From a virus, in the IMG/VR virus record IMGVR_UViG_3300022843_000013, positions 1 through 64,000 of that record: DNA of 64,000 bases, one strand, 5' to 3'. This document shows, piece after piece, positions 40,588 through 49,295 of this stretch. How positions within the stretch are numbered: the stretch's first letter is position 1; every line of letters begins with the position of its first letter. Both the position numbers and the translations under genes were made by a program. The notes under the pieces are model-generated. The model had not been told where the DNA came from and searched no databases. It saw nothing but the letters and a program-made list of their open reading frames with translations.

Positions 40588-42302
40588 CGATTCAAGTGTT
40601 GTTCCAGAAACGTGTGCTTCATGTCGTCTGACTGGTTCGCGTAAGTCAAAACCAGCTGCAGATCGGCCTCGGCGGACCTAGCCTTGTCGTCGAGCCGTCG
40701 GAATGCCTCCGCCGGGATGTCATCGGGTGACAGGCCCAGCCTGAGGGGCTTTGAAGTCGACGGCCTAACCCACTCGATCTTACCGTCGCTGCTCATCTTA
40801 CGCAGATGGCCGGCTACCGTCTGGGGCGCCCGACTGAGTTGCTCGGCCAGCTCGTCCAAGTTTATCTGAACCCACCCGTCATCCCCTTCCAATCCGATAT
40901 CATAAATGGCGTCTCGCGCTTTCTTGTCCGTAGGAGTGAGGGACGGAATGTTCTCAGCGAAACGGACGCGTGACTTGCGTGCGGCACTCTCGTCATTAAT
41001 GAACATGCGTTCGCCGTGGCAGAAAGCCATTATCGACTGCACCGCGAATGTATCGACGCCAGCTTGTCGGGCTATGTCGTCACGCTTCGCCGTAATAATA
41101 CCGCTGGATCCCTCGCGCATACTCTTGGCTGCGGCCCAGAATTTCCGTATGTCTTCCTGGGACGGACTACCGCATCGGATGAAGTGTCGCTGCGTGCGAA
41201 CGCCCTCCTTGGTCGGAATAATCGTGCAGAAAGAATCCGCACCGTCCCGACCTGCGCGCCCGAACTCTTGCGTGTAAGCCACTAGCGTCCCTGGTATGTC
41301 GAAGTGGACTACGGACCTAATGTCGCCCTTGTCTACGCCCATACCGAAGGCGCACGTGGCTACGATGATAGCGTCCGGAGACGCCATGAACTTGTCCTGC
41401 TGGTAAGTTCGATCTTTCGTGGACATCTTTCCGTGGTAGAACAGGATGTCCCGATCTGTGTAAGACTGCAGGGTGGACGCGTAGAGCTCCACGCGCTTTG
41501 TAGTGGACGCGTAAACAATCGTCGCCCCCGGGCAGTTCTCAAGCAACCATTGATACTGGTCGGATTGATTTTCGGTGAATAGGGACGACAGGTGCAGGTT
41601 AGTCCGTCTCGGGTAGTGGTAGATTAACTCCGCCCCCTCGATACCAAGACCGGCTCGGCATTCAGCCTCAGCGTCGGACGAGAGCGTAGCTGAGAAAGCT
41701 GCGACAACTTTGGGAGCGACGTCCTGAATCATGAGGCCCGCGGACTTATAGCCGGGACGGAAGGTGTCGGCCCAGTCCGCGAATGTGTGGCACTCGTCGA
41801 GGGCTACGAAATCAGGAGGATACTGTCGCACCACGTTAGCCCACTCCGGGTTGGCGAATCGCTCCGGGGAGACGAGCATAAACTGCAGGTCGCCCGCCGC
41901 CCAATCCCGGAGGACCGAAGCGTTGTGCCCGTCAGTCTCGGCGCTGGATATCGTCGCAGCGGCCAGTCCTTTGCGCTGCATCGAGGTTGACTGATCCCTC
42001 ATCAGGGCGATAAGCGGGTATATGATGATAGTCTTCCACCCCATGCACAACGTGGGGACCACGAAGCATGCGGACTTACCTAAGGAAGTCGGCAGTATCA
42101 CCACGGAATCTCGGCCCGTCATGATGGATTTGACCGCGCGGTCCTGACCTGGTCGGAGGCTTTCGAACCCGAGTTGATTCAGGACGTAGGGCATCTTCTT
42201 CATACCCTCTGCATATGCTTTCACTTGACCCATGGTAGCGACTTCTTTTCTAGATTCGATCTTGATGTCTTTCGACGATGTTTTTTTTACAGCTGGTGGC
42301 AT
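40584..42302 (-). CDS. RecQ-like DNA helicase
   Basis: A 572-residue superfamily 2 helicase. Motif 0 is FESLRPGQDRAV, motif I ILPTSLGKSACF (Walker A, ~70-80), motif II ALDECHTFADWADTFRPGYK with DECH and the RecQ-type aromatic loop, motif III AAFSATLSSDAE, motif V CAFGMGVDKGDIRSVVHFD and motif VI QEFGRAGRDGADS. The C-terminal half has a winged-helix-like region (AEQLSRAPQTVAGHLRKMSS) but no clear HRDC domain. RecQ enzymes unwind 3'-5' at forks and recombination intermediates. Confidence 0.92.
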   Translation of the reverse strand: MPPAVKKTSSKDIKIESRKEVATMGQVKAYAEGMKKMPYVLNQLGFESLRPGQDRAVKSIMTGRDSVVILPTSLGKSACFVVPTLCMGWKTIIIYPLIALMRDQSTSMQRKGLAAATISSAETDGHNASVLRDWAAGDLQFMLVSPERFANPEWANVVRQYPPDFVALDECHTFADWADTFRPGYKSAGLMIQDVAPKVVAAFSATLSSDAEAECRAGLGIEGAELIYHYPRRTNLHLSSLFTENQSDQYQWLLENCPGATIVYASTTKRVELYASTLQSYTDRDILFYHGKMSTKDRTYQQDKFMASPDAIIVATCAFGMGVDKGDIRSVVHFDIPGTLVAYTQEFGRAGRDGADSFCTIIPTKEGVRTQRHFIRCGSPSQEDIRKFWAAAKSMREGSSGIITAKRDDIARQAGVDTFAVQSIMAFCHGERMFINDESAARKSRVRFAENIPSLTPTDKKARDAIYDIGLEGDDGWVQINLDELAEQLSRAPQTVAGHLRKMSSDGKIEWVRPSTSKPLRLGLSPDDIPAEAFRRLDDKARSAEADLQLVLTYANQSDDMKHTFLEQHLNR

Positions 42303-42766
42303 GATGATAATTGGACTGCGGTTACGACGCTAGTTCTTCCGTCTTCGGTGACTACGGTGTGGAATATCCCGCGTATGGGGAGATTCCACACCGACCTGAT
42401 GAACGGTGTGTCTCGTTGGCTCGAAGCGGCAACGAGCCATATGGCGTCTTTGCCGCTTCGCTGCGTGTCTTTTACGACCCACACTTCCCCGGACGAGCAC
42501 AGCATCTCGTCAACGAACTCGGAAACCATTCCCGGCTTAGAGTTCATGATGCTGTTGGCGACATCCACTTCCCAGGCATACAGGCCGACAACTTCGGACA
42601 CGAGCATACTTTGATACGGGGGAATTCCGTCCATTTCTGAGTAGCGCTCGCATACTTCTTCAACGGTCTCTAGAGGGGACACGCCGAGTATGGAGGCTAG
42701 AGTGCGGGCTACTCCGGTTCCGGAGGCCTTCACTACCTTGGGTGTTATTTTCTTACGTGGTGGCAT
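42287..42766 (-). CDS. Hypothetical protein between RecQ and RecA genes
   Basis: A 159-residue protein with a basic start MPPRKKITPKVVKASGTGVA, a helical middle and a beta-rich C-terminal half (EMLCSSGEVWVVKDTQRSGK). It overlaps the RecQ start by 16 nt and the RecA-like stop by one base. The neighbourhood suggests a recombination partner; no family recognised. Confidence 0.6.
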   Translation of the reverse strand: MPPRKKITPKVVKASGTGVARTLASILGVSPLETVEEVCERYSEMDGIPPYQSMLVSEVVGLYAWEVDVANSIMNSKPGMVSEFVDEMLCSSGEVWVVKDTQRSGKDAIWLVAASSQRDTPFIRSVWNLPIRGIFHTVVTEDGRTSVVTAVQLSSCHQL

Positions 42767-44403
42767 TACTGTATTGTTGGTGGCTTCTCCTCTGCCTCTC
42801 CCTGCTCGTCTGCGGTCGCCTCAACTAGCCCCTCGACCATACCGGCAATCTCGTCGAGATCGTCGTCATCTTCATCCGGTGGCTTTTCCTCGTCTACCGG
42901 CTCCTCGTAGCCTTCAATGCCGAGCGCTGCACCGACGAATTCCAACTCGTTCGGGTTTGCGTATAGAGCGGCGTACAACGCCTCGTCGGTGACGGCTACG
43001 CATCCAAGCACGTCGCACGTGTAGCGGGGACCTGCGGACATGTTGGCGGTGTTGACGGTCGTCCCGAGAAGTCCGCGCTTGACCATAAACGAGGCAAACC
43101 CGGGGGCGTAGGACAACGGGCGCCCGTAGGTTTCCTTGGTGTCTTCGTATTTGTCATAGTAAAGCGCGAAGTCGCACTGTCGGAGCTTTGCCCCGTAGCT
43201 ATTCTTGATCATCGTCAGGCGGACGTTCTGCCCGTATGTGAGTTTATCTCCTGACTTTTCCTTAATGTCCCCGACGCCCATCAGCGTGAACCTGTAGGCG
43301 CAGAACTGACGGAACGCCCGCCCGCCGATGCGCGTGTCGTTTTTAGTCTCGGAAGGTGTCATGAATGAAGGTAGGGATTTCTTCATATCGACGCGCTCGT
43401 TCTGGTGGTTTACGTAGATCATGACGCAGTTATACTCATCCATGAACTCTCCCATCTCTCGCTTAGTGACCTGAGCGTGTTTTGAGTGCCCCATATTGGA
43501 CCCAGAGAGGGCGTCTTTCGGCGCCTCTTTCTTAGCGTTCGCCGGTAAGCCCCAGCTTGATCGACCCACGGCCTCCGCGGAAGACTTAAGGCTGGACCAA
43601 GGGTCGACCACCACGAATATGGGGTTGCCCTTCGTCTCCGGGTTCTCGTCGCATCTCTTGCGAAGCTCGGGAACGGTTTGCTTGATCGTGTTGTCACACT
43701 CGACAAGCTGTCGGGCGCTGGAGAACTCGATAGTATTCAGGAGAAGCGCGGCCGTCTTCTTGTTTTTGTGCAGGATCCTGGAGATGTGCTCCGGCTTCAT
43801 CTGTTTGTTCTCGCACTCGATATAGAGGGAGTAGCAGCCCATCATGGACGCCCTCCCCAAGAAGTCGAATATCCATGTGGTCTTCCCTACGGAGTCTGGG
43901 GCTACCATCTCGATGGCGGTAGGCGTGCGCAGACCGATGCATCCGATGACGTTCTGCATGCCGATCTCCTCGAACGGAAAAAGTGTCTTACGTAGCATTG
44001 AGGGCGTGTATAAGCGGACGGGCCGCTTGGCGGACCTCTCGTTCAAGATGTCCATCGTTTTGTTCACGTTCTCCGCCATGCTGTGCAGAACTTTTCCTTG
44101 GTTATCGGACGTTATGCGACGCTTGATGGTTTGATTCTTGGAACTCAAAAGGTCGGGTTTGTAGGACGGTCTTTTCTTGGCTGCCTTTTTGGCTGCCTTT
44201 TTAGCGACCTTCTTGGCTGCGACCTTTTTAGCGGCTTTCTTAGCGGCTTTCTTGGCGGGCACCCTCTTGGCTACCTTATCGTTGGCTGTCTTATCGTTGG
44301 CTGCCTTAATGGTTTCGTATATCTTCAATGAGATTTCCGCTGATGTGGCGGTGGTTTTATTTTCCTCCGGCTCCTTTTCTGAAGTCTTTTCGTTTTCGTT
44401 CAT
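42766..44403 (-). CDS. RecA-like recombinase/ATPase with Lys/Ala-rich N-terminus
   Basis: A 545-residue protein. Residues ~46-80 form an extreme Lys/Ala tract (KKAAKKAAKKVAAKKVAKKA) resembling histone H1-like tails. The core is a RecA fold: Walker A APDSVGKTT (168-176), a strand with acidic residue (YSLYIECENK), Walker B-like IFVVVDPWSS, then YVNHQNERVDMKKSLPSFMT and DTRIGGRAFRQFC, matching RecA/UvsX order at L1/L2. The C-terminus is very acidic (DEEKPPDEDDDDLDEIAGMV). It probably promotes homologous pairing or binds ssDNA; the basic tract may condense or tether DNA. Confidence 0.85.
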   Translation of the reverse strand: MNENEKTSEKEPEENKTTATSAEISLKIYETIKAANDKTANDKVAKRVPAKKAAKKAAKKVAAKKVAKKAAKKAAKKRPSYKPDLLSSKNQTIKRRITSDNQGKVLHSMAENVNKTMDILNERSAKRPVRLYTPSMLRKTLFPFEEIGMQNVIGCIGLRTPTAIEMVAPDSVGKTTWIFDFLGRASMMGCYSLYIECENKQMKPEHISRILHKNKKTAALLLNTIEFSSARQLVECDNTIKQTVPELRKRCDENPETKGNPIFVVVDPWSSLKSSAEAVGRSSWGLPANAKKEAPKDALSGSNMGHSKHAQVTKREMGEFMDEYNCVMIYVNHQNERVDMKKSLPSFMTPSETKNDTRIGGRAFRQFCAYRFTLMGVGDIKEKSGDKLTYGQNVRLTMIKNSYGAKLRQCDFALYYDKYEDTKETYGRPLSYAPGFASFMVKRGLLGTTVNTANMSAGPRYTCDVLGCVAVTDEALYAALYANPNELEFVGAALGIEGYEEPVDEEKPPDEDDDDLDEIAGMVEGLVEATADEQGEAEEKPPTIQ

Positions 44404-44430
44404 AGTAATTTGAGATGGGTAAAAGTTAGA

Positions 44431-44461
44431 AAAGGCCGAGCAGCGGGGCTGCTCGGCCTTT
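44431..44461 (-). terminator. Rho-independent terminator
   Basis: A perfect 14-bp stem AAAGGCCGAGCAGC with its complement around a 3-nt loop, followed on the minus strand by TTTTCTAACTTTT. It separates the acidic-tailed gene at 44492-46105 from the RecA-like gene. Confidence 0.8.
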
Positions 44462-44491
44462 GGTAGTAGAGTGCGTGTGCGCTCTCTTGTG

Positions 44492-46105
44492 TTAGTCCAG
44501 GAGTAGGATCACCTCATCAAGGAGAGGCTGCGGGACTTGGACGGATGCGTCTCCTCCGGTTACTTCGTAGACACGGCGTGCCCAGCTATCAACGGACGCC
44601 TTCACGTCCTCGGAGAGTGCGGCGTAAGCGTCGTCGTCAAACGGGTTGCGGCGGATCTTAAGGATAGCATCCTCCGGGCTTTCCTGGTCGGACCCGCCCA
44701 TAGGCGGCGGTGTGTCCTCCATAGCAGGTGGCGTGTCCTCCATGGGCGGCGGTGCATCCTCCGTAGGGCGTGCGATCTCAAACAGACCACACACAGCGAT
44801 ACCTACCCAAGTGGACCCGTCGACGCAAACTTTGTAGTTGTCGGCTTTCCCGGATTCGTAGACTTGCTGTAGCTCAGCGCAGGTGCGCTTCTTGGGGGCC
44901 TCACCTTTAACGCCGGACCAATACTTTTCGCCGCTTTCCTTAGCCGGGCCAGGATCTGGGGATCTCTCTACAGGAGCTGACGCAGGCGCTTTGTCCACGG
45001 GGGCCCCTTGCGCGGGGACGAAGGATTCGGACGCCCCGCCTGTAACAGCGGAAAGCGGATCCACGAAGCTCGCCGCGGGCTTAGACGCCGCGGGAGAGTT
45101 AGAGATCAACGAGCGCTTGCGGCGCTCAGGAATTTCACAGCGATGCCCGCACGCCTCTCGGATCATCTCCGTAGTGACCTCCTCCGCGTAGCTGTTCACC
45201 ATGTATTCCACTTGTTCCTCGTAGGTGGGGAAGTTCCAGTTGTTCGGGTCGCACAGCGGGAAACGCTTCGCGAGGACATCATCCGTGATGGTCGTCTCCT
45301 TTGGACGATCGTCGAGGTATCCCCGAGACTCGGTCAGGCACAGCACGTTTGTCTCCGTGTTATCCTTGGCGTCAACCTTGAATTTGGAGACGTGAAACGG
45401 AAGCGCCTTCTTAGGGTTGGTGGGGTCTCCGATGAGATAGCGCGGGTAGTTCGGATCACGAGGCTGCGCGTTACCCTCGTGAAGCCATCTGAGCTGCTCC
45501 ACGACGTAGGAGTGCGCCGTGCCGGTGTAGAGAAGGACCTGCATACGCTTTTCCTTGTTCTTGTTGTCGCTCCCGTAACCGAGAGAAACGTATCGCGACG
45601 ATCGGTTGGGAACGAGAGCGTCGGTGCGAGCGTCAGGCTTGGACAAGAAGAAATCTTTCTGGTCTTTGGTGAACTCTTTGTGAAACCTGACCCAGGTTTT
45701 GAGATCGTCGAATGCGTCCGCCAACTGATCGCGACCGCATTCGCCTCCGCCGATCATGTTTCCTCGGTTCTGAGGGGACAGCCAGTGCTCCTTTTTCTCA
45801 CCCAAGAACGGGTAGACGATGAGGGGGACCGCCCAAGAAGACGGAGCGAAGTGCCTGCCGTCGTGCGCATCGGTGACATCAGTCCAGCACGGAGCGACGG
45901 ATGTAGGGAAGGCCTGGTCCTCGGTGTCTAGGTTGTAGTAGTCGTGCGAAGGGAGGATGATAGTGTCAAGCTGTTCCTTTACGGAGCCGGCGCCGATCAT
46001 CTCGATGCTGTAGCCGAGTCCACGAAGTTTCTTTGAGAGCAGCGGGCGATAGTCGCCCTCTCCCCAGATCTTAGTTTCGTCGGTGATTGGAATAAATTTA
46101 GCCAT
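44492..46105 (-). CDS. Hypothetical replication-region protein, possible ssDNA-binding
   Basis: A 537-residue protein starting MAKFIPITDETKIWGEGDYR. The first ~340 residues are a globular domain with many aromatics; the middle is a low-complexity linker (Ser/Ala/Pro-rich) and the end contains repeats of PPMEDTPP and a C-terminal hydrophobic/acidic tail (QPLLDEVILLLD). The layout of globular domain, linker and acidic tip, and its place between recombination genes, is what single-strand-binding proteins show. I do not see an OB-fold signature. Ends at a strong terminator. Confidence 0.6.
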   Translation of the reverse strand: MAKFIPITDETKIWGEGDYRPLLSKKLRGLGYSIEMIGAGSVKEQLDTIILPSHDYYNLDTEDQAFPTSVAPCWTDVTDAHDGRHFAPSSWAVPLIVYPFLGEKKEHWLSPQNRGNMIGGGECGRDQLADAFDDLKTWVRFHKEFTKDQKDFFLSKPDARTDALVPNRSSRYVSLGYGSDNKNKEKRMQVLLYTGTAHSYVVEQLRWLHEGNAQPRDPNYPRYLIGDPTNPKKALPFHVSKFKVDAKDNTETNVLCLTESRGYLDDRPKETTITDDVLAKRFPLCDPNNWNFPTYEEQVEYMVNSYAEEVTTEMIREACGHRCEIPERRKRSLISNSPAASKPAASFVDPLSAVTGGASESFVPAQGAPVDKAPASAPVERSPDPGPAKESGEKYWSGVKGEAPKKRTCAELQQVYESGKADNYKVCVDGSTWVGIAVCGLFEIARPTEDAPPPMEDTPPAMEDTPPPMGGSDQESPEDAILKIRRNPFDDDAYAALSEDVKASVDSWARRVYEVTGGDASVQVPQPLLDEVILLLD

Positions 46106-46124
46106 AGTAGTATTTTTTTTAGAT

Positions 46125-46156
46125 GGAAAGGGCAGACGTGAATGTCCGCCCTTTCC
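46125..46156 (-). terminator. Terminator-like hairpin
   Basis: GGAAAGGGC pairs perfectly with GCCCTTTCC around a partly paired loop; on the minus strand the right arm runs into ATCTAAAAAAAATAC. It follows the gene ending at 46167. Confidence 0.65.
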
Positions 46157-46166
46157 GGTTGTTTTG

Positions 46167-46793
46167 TTAGTCTGATTCTGAAGCGATTGCCTGGGCGTCG
46201 ACTGCCTGCGAAGAGACCGAAGCAGCCTTAGCTCCGGGCTTTATGCGAACCTCCATTGTGTTCACGCCTACGCTTACGACAGTTCCGGATGATCCGATCT
46301 TTGTTCCGGCCGCGAATTCGGTCTCGGCGTTGATCAAAGCGTCCAGGTCTAACACGAGCTTTTGCAGTAAAGACGCGGTCGTGTTAGGTGGGGTTTTAGT
46401 GATGCGACAGACCGCACCGTCTAAGAGCCACTCGACGACTACGGTCTTGTTTTCGACCTGCGACAAGGCCACCATTTTGTGCGCTAGGACATTCTTGGGT
46501 ATGATATCGATACCGATGGCCCTGGCTTTATCGTTGTCGTTGTTGTTGAGGTGCACGTTAAACTGGTGCTTCAGCAAAATGTCCAGACCGTCGGGGGCCT
46601 CCCCTTCTTCAGCACTACCCGCCGCATACAAGAAGAGCTCTTTTGTAGTCGGGTAGTGACACTGGTCGCTTCGAACGTTCGCAAAAGACAGGAGCAGGGT
46701 CACAGCTCCGGTTTTGCGATTCTCTCTGAATTCAGGAGCGGTGATGCGCTGAGCTAGCATGCGCTGCGCTGTCTTTCTTGGTTTAATGATCAT
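46167..46793 (-). CDS. Hypothetical protein
   Basis: A 208-residue protein starting MIIKPRKTAQRMLAQRITAP at 46793, which overlaps the upstream stop by 11 nt. It is rich in beta segments (GAVTLLLSFANVRSDQCHYP; KTVVVEWLLDGAVCRITKTP). No family recognised. Confidence 0.6.
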   Translation of the reverse strand: MIIKPRKTAQRMLAQRITAPEFRENRKTGAVTLLLSFANVRSDQCHYPTTKELFLYAAGSAEEGEAPDGLDILLKHQFNVHLNNNDNDKARAIGIDIIPKNVLAHKMVALSQVENKTVVVEWLLDGAVCRITKTPPNTTASLLQKLVLDLDALINAETEFAAGTKIGSSGTVVSVGVNTMEVRIKPGAKAASVSSQAVDAQAIASESD

Positions 46794-47277
46794 TACGATG
46801 AGAGTCCTTTTCGAACTCGGATCGTAGATTGTCAGCTTCCTTAGAAGCATTCAAGTGTTTTTGTTGAATTTCCTCAACTAAATCTAAGTTACGACGAGTG
46901 GGTATGCGACCATCCCGACAAAACCTCTCATGCTCAAGGATAGGAGTAGACACTGCGGCCGAGTTGCACTTCGGGCAGTCTGCTATGTGGTAGTGACGCA
47001 TTCTCTCAAACACGAAGCCAGTTTTCTGCCTGCCGGGGGTCATGAAACCCATGAGAGACTTGCACCCAACGCACACTATGCGAGGCATGTTCTCAAACTC
47101 GACTCGGCATTCCAAGCACATGAGCTCCGGGTAGTTCACGATCCCGCTGTACCAAGGCCTAGTGCTCTCGGTCACGTTCAGCTGCTTACCGCACAAGCAC
47201 GAAGAGTAGCTAGACAGGTTATTCTGGGGGGTGCTCAGCTGCTTAAGCATCTCGGGCGTTACTGCGGGGAGGTCCAT
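46783..47277 (-). CDS. Multi-Cys zinc-ribbon protein
   Basis: A 164-residue protein with four Cys pairs or clusters: SCLCGKQLN, LMCLECRVE, IVCVGCKSL and ADCPKCNSA, followed by HERFC. This indicates two zinc ribbons. The C-terminus is a charged helix. It lies just after a terminator and the TTTACCTAGCGC element, so it probably heads its operon. In this replication context it may bind DNA or the transcription machinery. Confidence 0.7.
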   Translation of the reverse strand: MDLPAVTPEMLKQLSTPQNNLSSYSSCLCGKQLNVTESTRPWYSGIVNYPELMCLECRVEFENMPRIVCVGCKSLMGFMTPGRQKTGFVFERMRHYHIADCPKCNSAAVSTPILEHERFCRDGRIPTRRNLDLVEEIQQKHLNASKEADNLRSEFEKDSHRNDH

Positions 47278-47284
47278 GCGTGCA

Positions 47285-47313
47285 CCTTAATTCGCGCTAG
47301 GTAAAGAAGTCAA
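47285..47313 (-). promoter_or_regulatory. Candidate promoter (TTGACT-N17-TTAAGG with CTTTACCTAGCGC)
   Basis: On the minus strand TTGACT is followed after 17 nt by TTAAGG, and the spacer carries TCTTTACCTAGCGC, the element also found at 23293-23310. It is placed between a terminator and the start of the zinc-ribbon gene at 47277. The -10 match to sigma70 is poor. Confidence 0.45.
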
Positions 47314-47316
47314 CAG

Positions 47317-47339
47317 CGGGAGAGTTGTAAGCTCTCCCG
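47317..47339 (-). terminator. Terminator-like hairpin
   Basis: An 8-bp inverted repeat CGGGAGAG / CTCTCCCG with a 7-nt loop, directly after the small hydrophobic gene (47375) and before the candidate promoter. Confidence 0.6.
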
Positions 47340-47374
47340 ATGTTGGATATATTTGGTTGGTTGGTTGGTTGCGC

Positions 47375-47572
47375 CTAACTGTAACCAGTCAGGCTCGCTA
47401 CGAAGGCAACGCCTCCGAGACACGCAATGGTTGGTAGCCAGGATACGGCCACGGAAGCGATACCGCCAAGAGAGGCGGCGACGGCGGTGGCCGCGAAGGA
47501 GACTGCGCATACAAGGAAGGCCGCAAAAGCAACCGCCGAGAGCGCACAGACGAGCATCATAAGAATGTCCAT
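47375..47572 (-). CDS. Small integral membrane protein
   Basis: A 65-residue protein that is almost wholly hydrophobic, with two likely transmembrane helices (MLVCALSAVAFAAFLVCAVS and ASVAVSWLPTIACLGGVAFV). It is preceded by an 18-bp leader shared with the gene at 24551 and followed by a terminator. A small lysis- or membrane-related role is possible but not shown. Confidence 0.65.
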   Translation of the reverse strand: MDILMMLVCALSAVAFAAFLVCAVSFAATAVAASLGGIASVAVSWLPTIACLGGVAFVASLTGYS

Positions 47573-47612
47573 ATCAAATTATTATGACGCAGTCGTAGTC
47601 GTAATTGCACGT

Positions 47613-49295
47613 CTACCTTCCGGCGAACATCGTGATGTCCGCGCAGTTCTCCAGCATGTTGTGCTTAGCCGACGCCGGGCGGTAATCCCGGGACTCGAGT
47701 TCTTTCTTCTCTGCGCCCTTTGGTGGGGTGGACCATTTGTAGACGATGTCCGTGTCGATGGAGAACTTCAATAGCCGCCCATCGTAGTCCCACGTGTTGT
47801 GATCGCACATGTAAACCTGGTGCAGCCTGGCTACTAGAAAGCGCTCTTCCGGCGGGCACATCGTAACCACAGAGTCATACAGGCACGTCATGCCGCGCGC
47901 TTGTAGACCAAGACGCCGGTAAGCCTCCCCCAGCATGCGGCAGGCCCTAGCGGCGGTAGCTCCAACTGACTCCTGCAAAGGGTAGTTACGGAGCTCGCGA
48001 CCCATCGACGACTCTAGTGAGTTTCTCACCCTCCAGTTAACACCAGACCCAGCGCTATGCGTGAGGCAGTGGCGTATGCGTCCCGACTTCGCACGATACA
48101 TTCCGTGCGTCTTAGGTATGGCTGCCATCTCTTGCATGAACTCCGTAGCCCTAGGCTGCCGGGCCTCAATCATGTCGAGCCCCTTATCGCCAGTTCCTGG
48201 TTCAGGTTTGATGCCCGTGTCGGACTCGATCTTTCTTTCGATAGACCCGGCCGACGCGCCGTAAGCGGCGCTGTTCGAAACAAGAACTCCGGAACACGTA
48301 AACCTGTGTCGCGGTCCAGCATCTAGGATATCATACGTTTGCGCTTTCCCGCAGATGAACGCGCGACACGCCGCGTCAAGGTCTCCGCGCCCGACAACCT
48401 GCGCCTTTTTGGAATTTCTGGAAACATCGGGCAAGATGCTGAGCGGGCCAGCGGACCTGACAAGCGTAAGCGATCTGGCGCAAGCCTCTTCTAGCCTGCA
48501 CTTACCGATTTCTTCCGTCCAGACTTCGTGCAGCCTTGTTGCTCGAAGTCCTTGATACTTGATGATTTCTTTGACTCCTGTATTGACGACGCCCCCATGA
48601 CTTACCCACTCGACGCCGTCCCATAACAGATCGTCAAGAGAGACCGACTGCAAAGCTACGACGCCACGGTCGCGGGTCAGGACTTCAGAGTCCTCCGCGA
48701 CGCAAAACCCAATAGCCTTGGCCCCGGTCCTCTGCACCTTCTCGTTCATCATCTCGCGACCTTTATCGAAAGTCGCTTCGGCAAGAGACCAGTGGGTGTC
48801 ATACTTGGCTTTCTTCAGATTGCCAAGTGAGTCGCGAGCCAGCATGTCTTCAGTGACAGGTCCCAGCTTCTCCCCGTCTTTCCAGACGTTCATGATGAAG
48901 TCTGGGTCCCGCGCCTCGACGGGAACGGGAGACTTTTCAGAAAACCCCACGCGTACCGACGACGCGCCGTAAGGGTTGTCGCTGTTCAGGTAAGCCCAGT
49001 CCGGGTCAGGCTCATACAGGATGCGCATCAAATCCGCGTCACCAGATATGATAGCGAGCGCGAAGCTCTCCGCAGCGCTGTAGTCGCTCTCCACAAAGAC
49101 CATACCATCCGGTGCCGTAACAACGGACCGTATAGAAGGTAAATCCTCAGGATCTTTATCCACCCATTGTAGTAGGTCTTCTGGGAGGTCACCCTCCTCG
49201 TGTGCTTCTTTTATAACTGCTCCTATAGACTTTGATATTCTCTTGTTTACATATGCGGGCCAGTTCAGCGTGTTAGGCATCCATGACCGGGTTCT
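47613..49295 (-). CDS. polA: Family A DNA polymerase, exon 2 (palm/fingers) with intein
   Basis: Exon 2 of the polymerase gene; the reading frame enters at 49295 as RTRSWMPNTLNWPAYVNKR. With exon 1 ending ...TETG, the junction TGRTRSWMPNTLNWP matches Pol I TGRLSSSNPNLQNIP position by position. Motif A is VFVESDYSAAESFALA with the metal-binding Asp. Motif B (O helix) is QRTGAKAIGF then SAAYGAS, interrupted by the intein. Motif C is LYDSVVTMCP, where the usual H-D-E is Y-D-S, as seen in some phage polymerases. A standalone ATG at 49280 (MPNTL) exists but would lose the TGR motif. Length after intein removal about 416 residues. Confidence 0.93.
   Translation of the reverse strand, partial: RTRSWMPNTLNWPAYVNKRISKSIGAVIKEAHEEGDLPEDLLQWVDKDPEDLPSIRSVVTAPDGMVFVESDYSAAESFALAIISGDADLMRILYEPDPDWAYLNSDNPYGASSVRVGFSEKSPVPVEARDPDFIMNVWKDGEKLGPVTEDMLARDSLGNLKKAKYDTHWSLAEATFDKGREMMNEKVQRTGAKAIGFCVAEDSEVLTRDRGVVALQSVSLDDLLWDGVEWVSHGGVVNTGVKEIIKYQGLRATRLHEVWTEEIGKCRLEEACARSLTLVRSAGPLSILPDVSRNSKKAQVVGRGDLDAACRAFICGKAQTYDILDAGPRHRFTCSGVLVSNSAAYGASAGSIERKIESDTGIKPEPGTGDKGLDMIEARQPRATEFMQEMAAIPKTHGMYRAKSGRIRHCLTHSAGSGVNWRVRNSLESSMGRELRNYPLQESVGATAARACRMLGEAYRRLGLQARGMTCLYDSVVTMCPPEERFLVARLHQVYMCDHNTWDYDGRLLKFSIDTDIVYKWSTPPKGAEKKELESRDYRPASAKHNMLENCADITMFAGR
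48273..48704 (-). other. Mini-intein in DNA polymerase motif B (144 aa)
   Basis: Residues 193-336 of the exon-2 frame counted from MPNTL. It begins with CVAEDSEVLTRDRGVVALQS (block A, Cys1), has LRATRLHEVWT (block B, T-x-x-H), TYDILDAGPRHRFTCSGV (block F), and ends VLVSN before Ser+1. It sits between the O-helix Phe and the downstream Tyr-Gly, the nucleotide-binding heart of the polymerase, so the unspliced protein should be inactive. There is no endonuclease domain. The penultimate residue is Ser, not His. Confidence 0.92.

Noticed and set aside
36000-40600. The small genes with a shared hairpin as an integron cassette array
   Set aside because: The hairpins lack attC core sites (GTTRRRY and its partner), there is no integron integrase in view, and the hairpins lie at gene starts, not ends.
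44492-46105. The acidic-tailed protein as a T4 gp32-type SSB
   Set aside because: The tail and context fit, but I could not see a zinc motif or an OB-fold pattern, so I kept it hypothetical.
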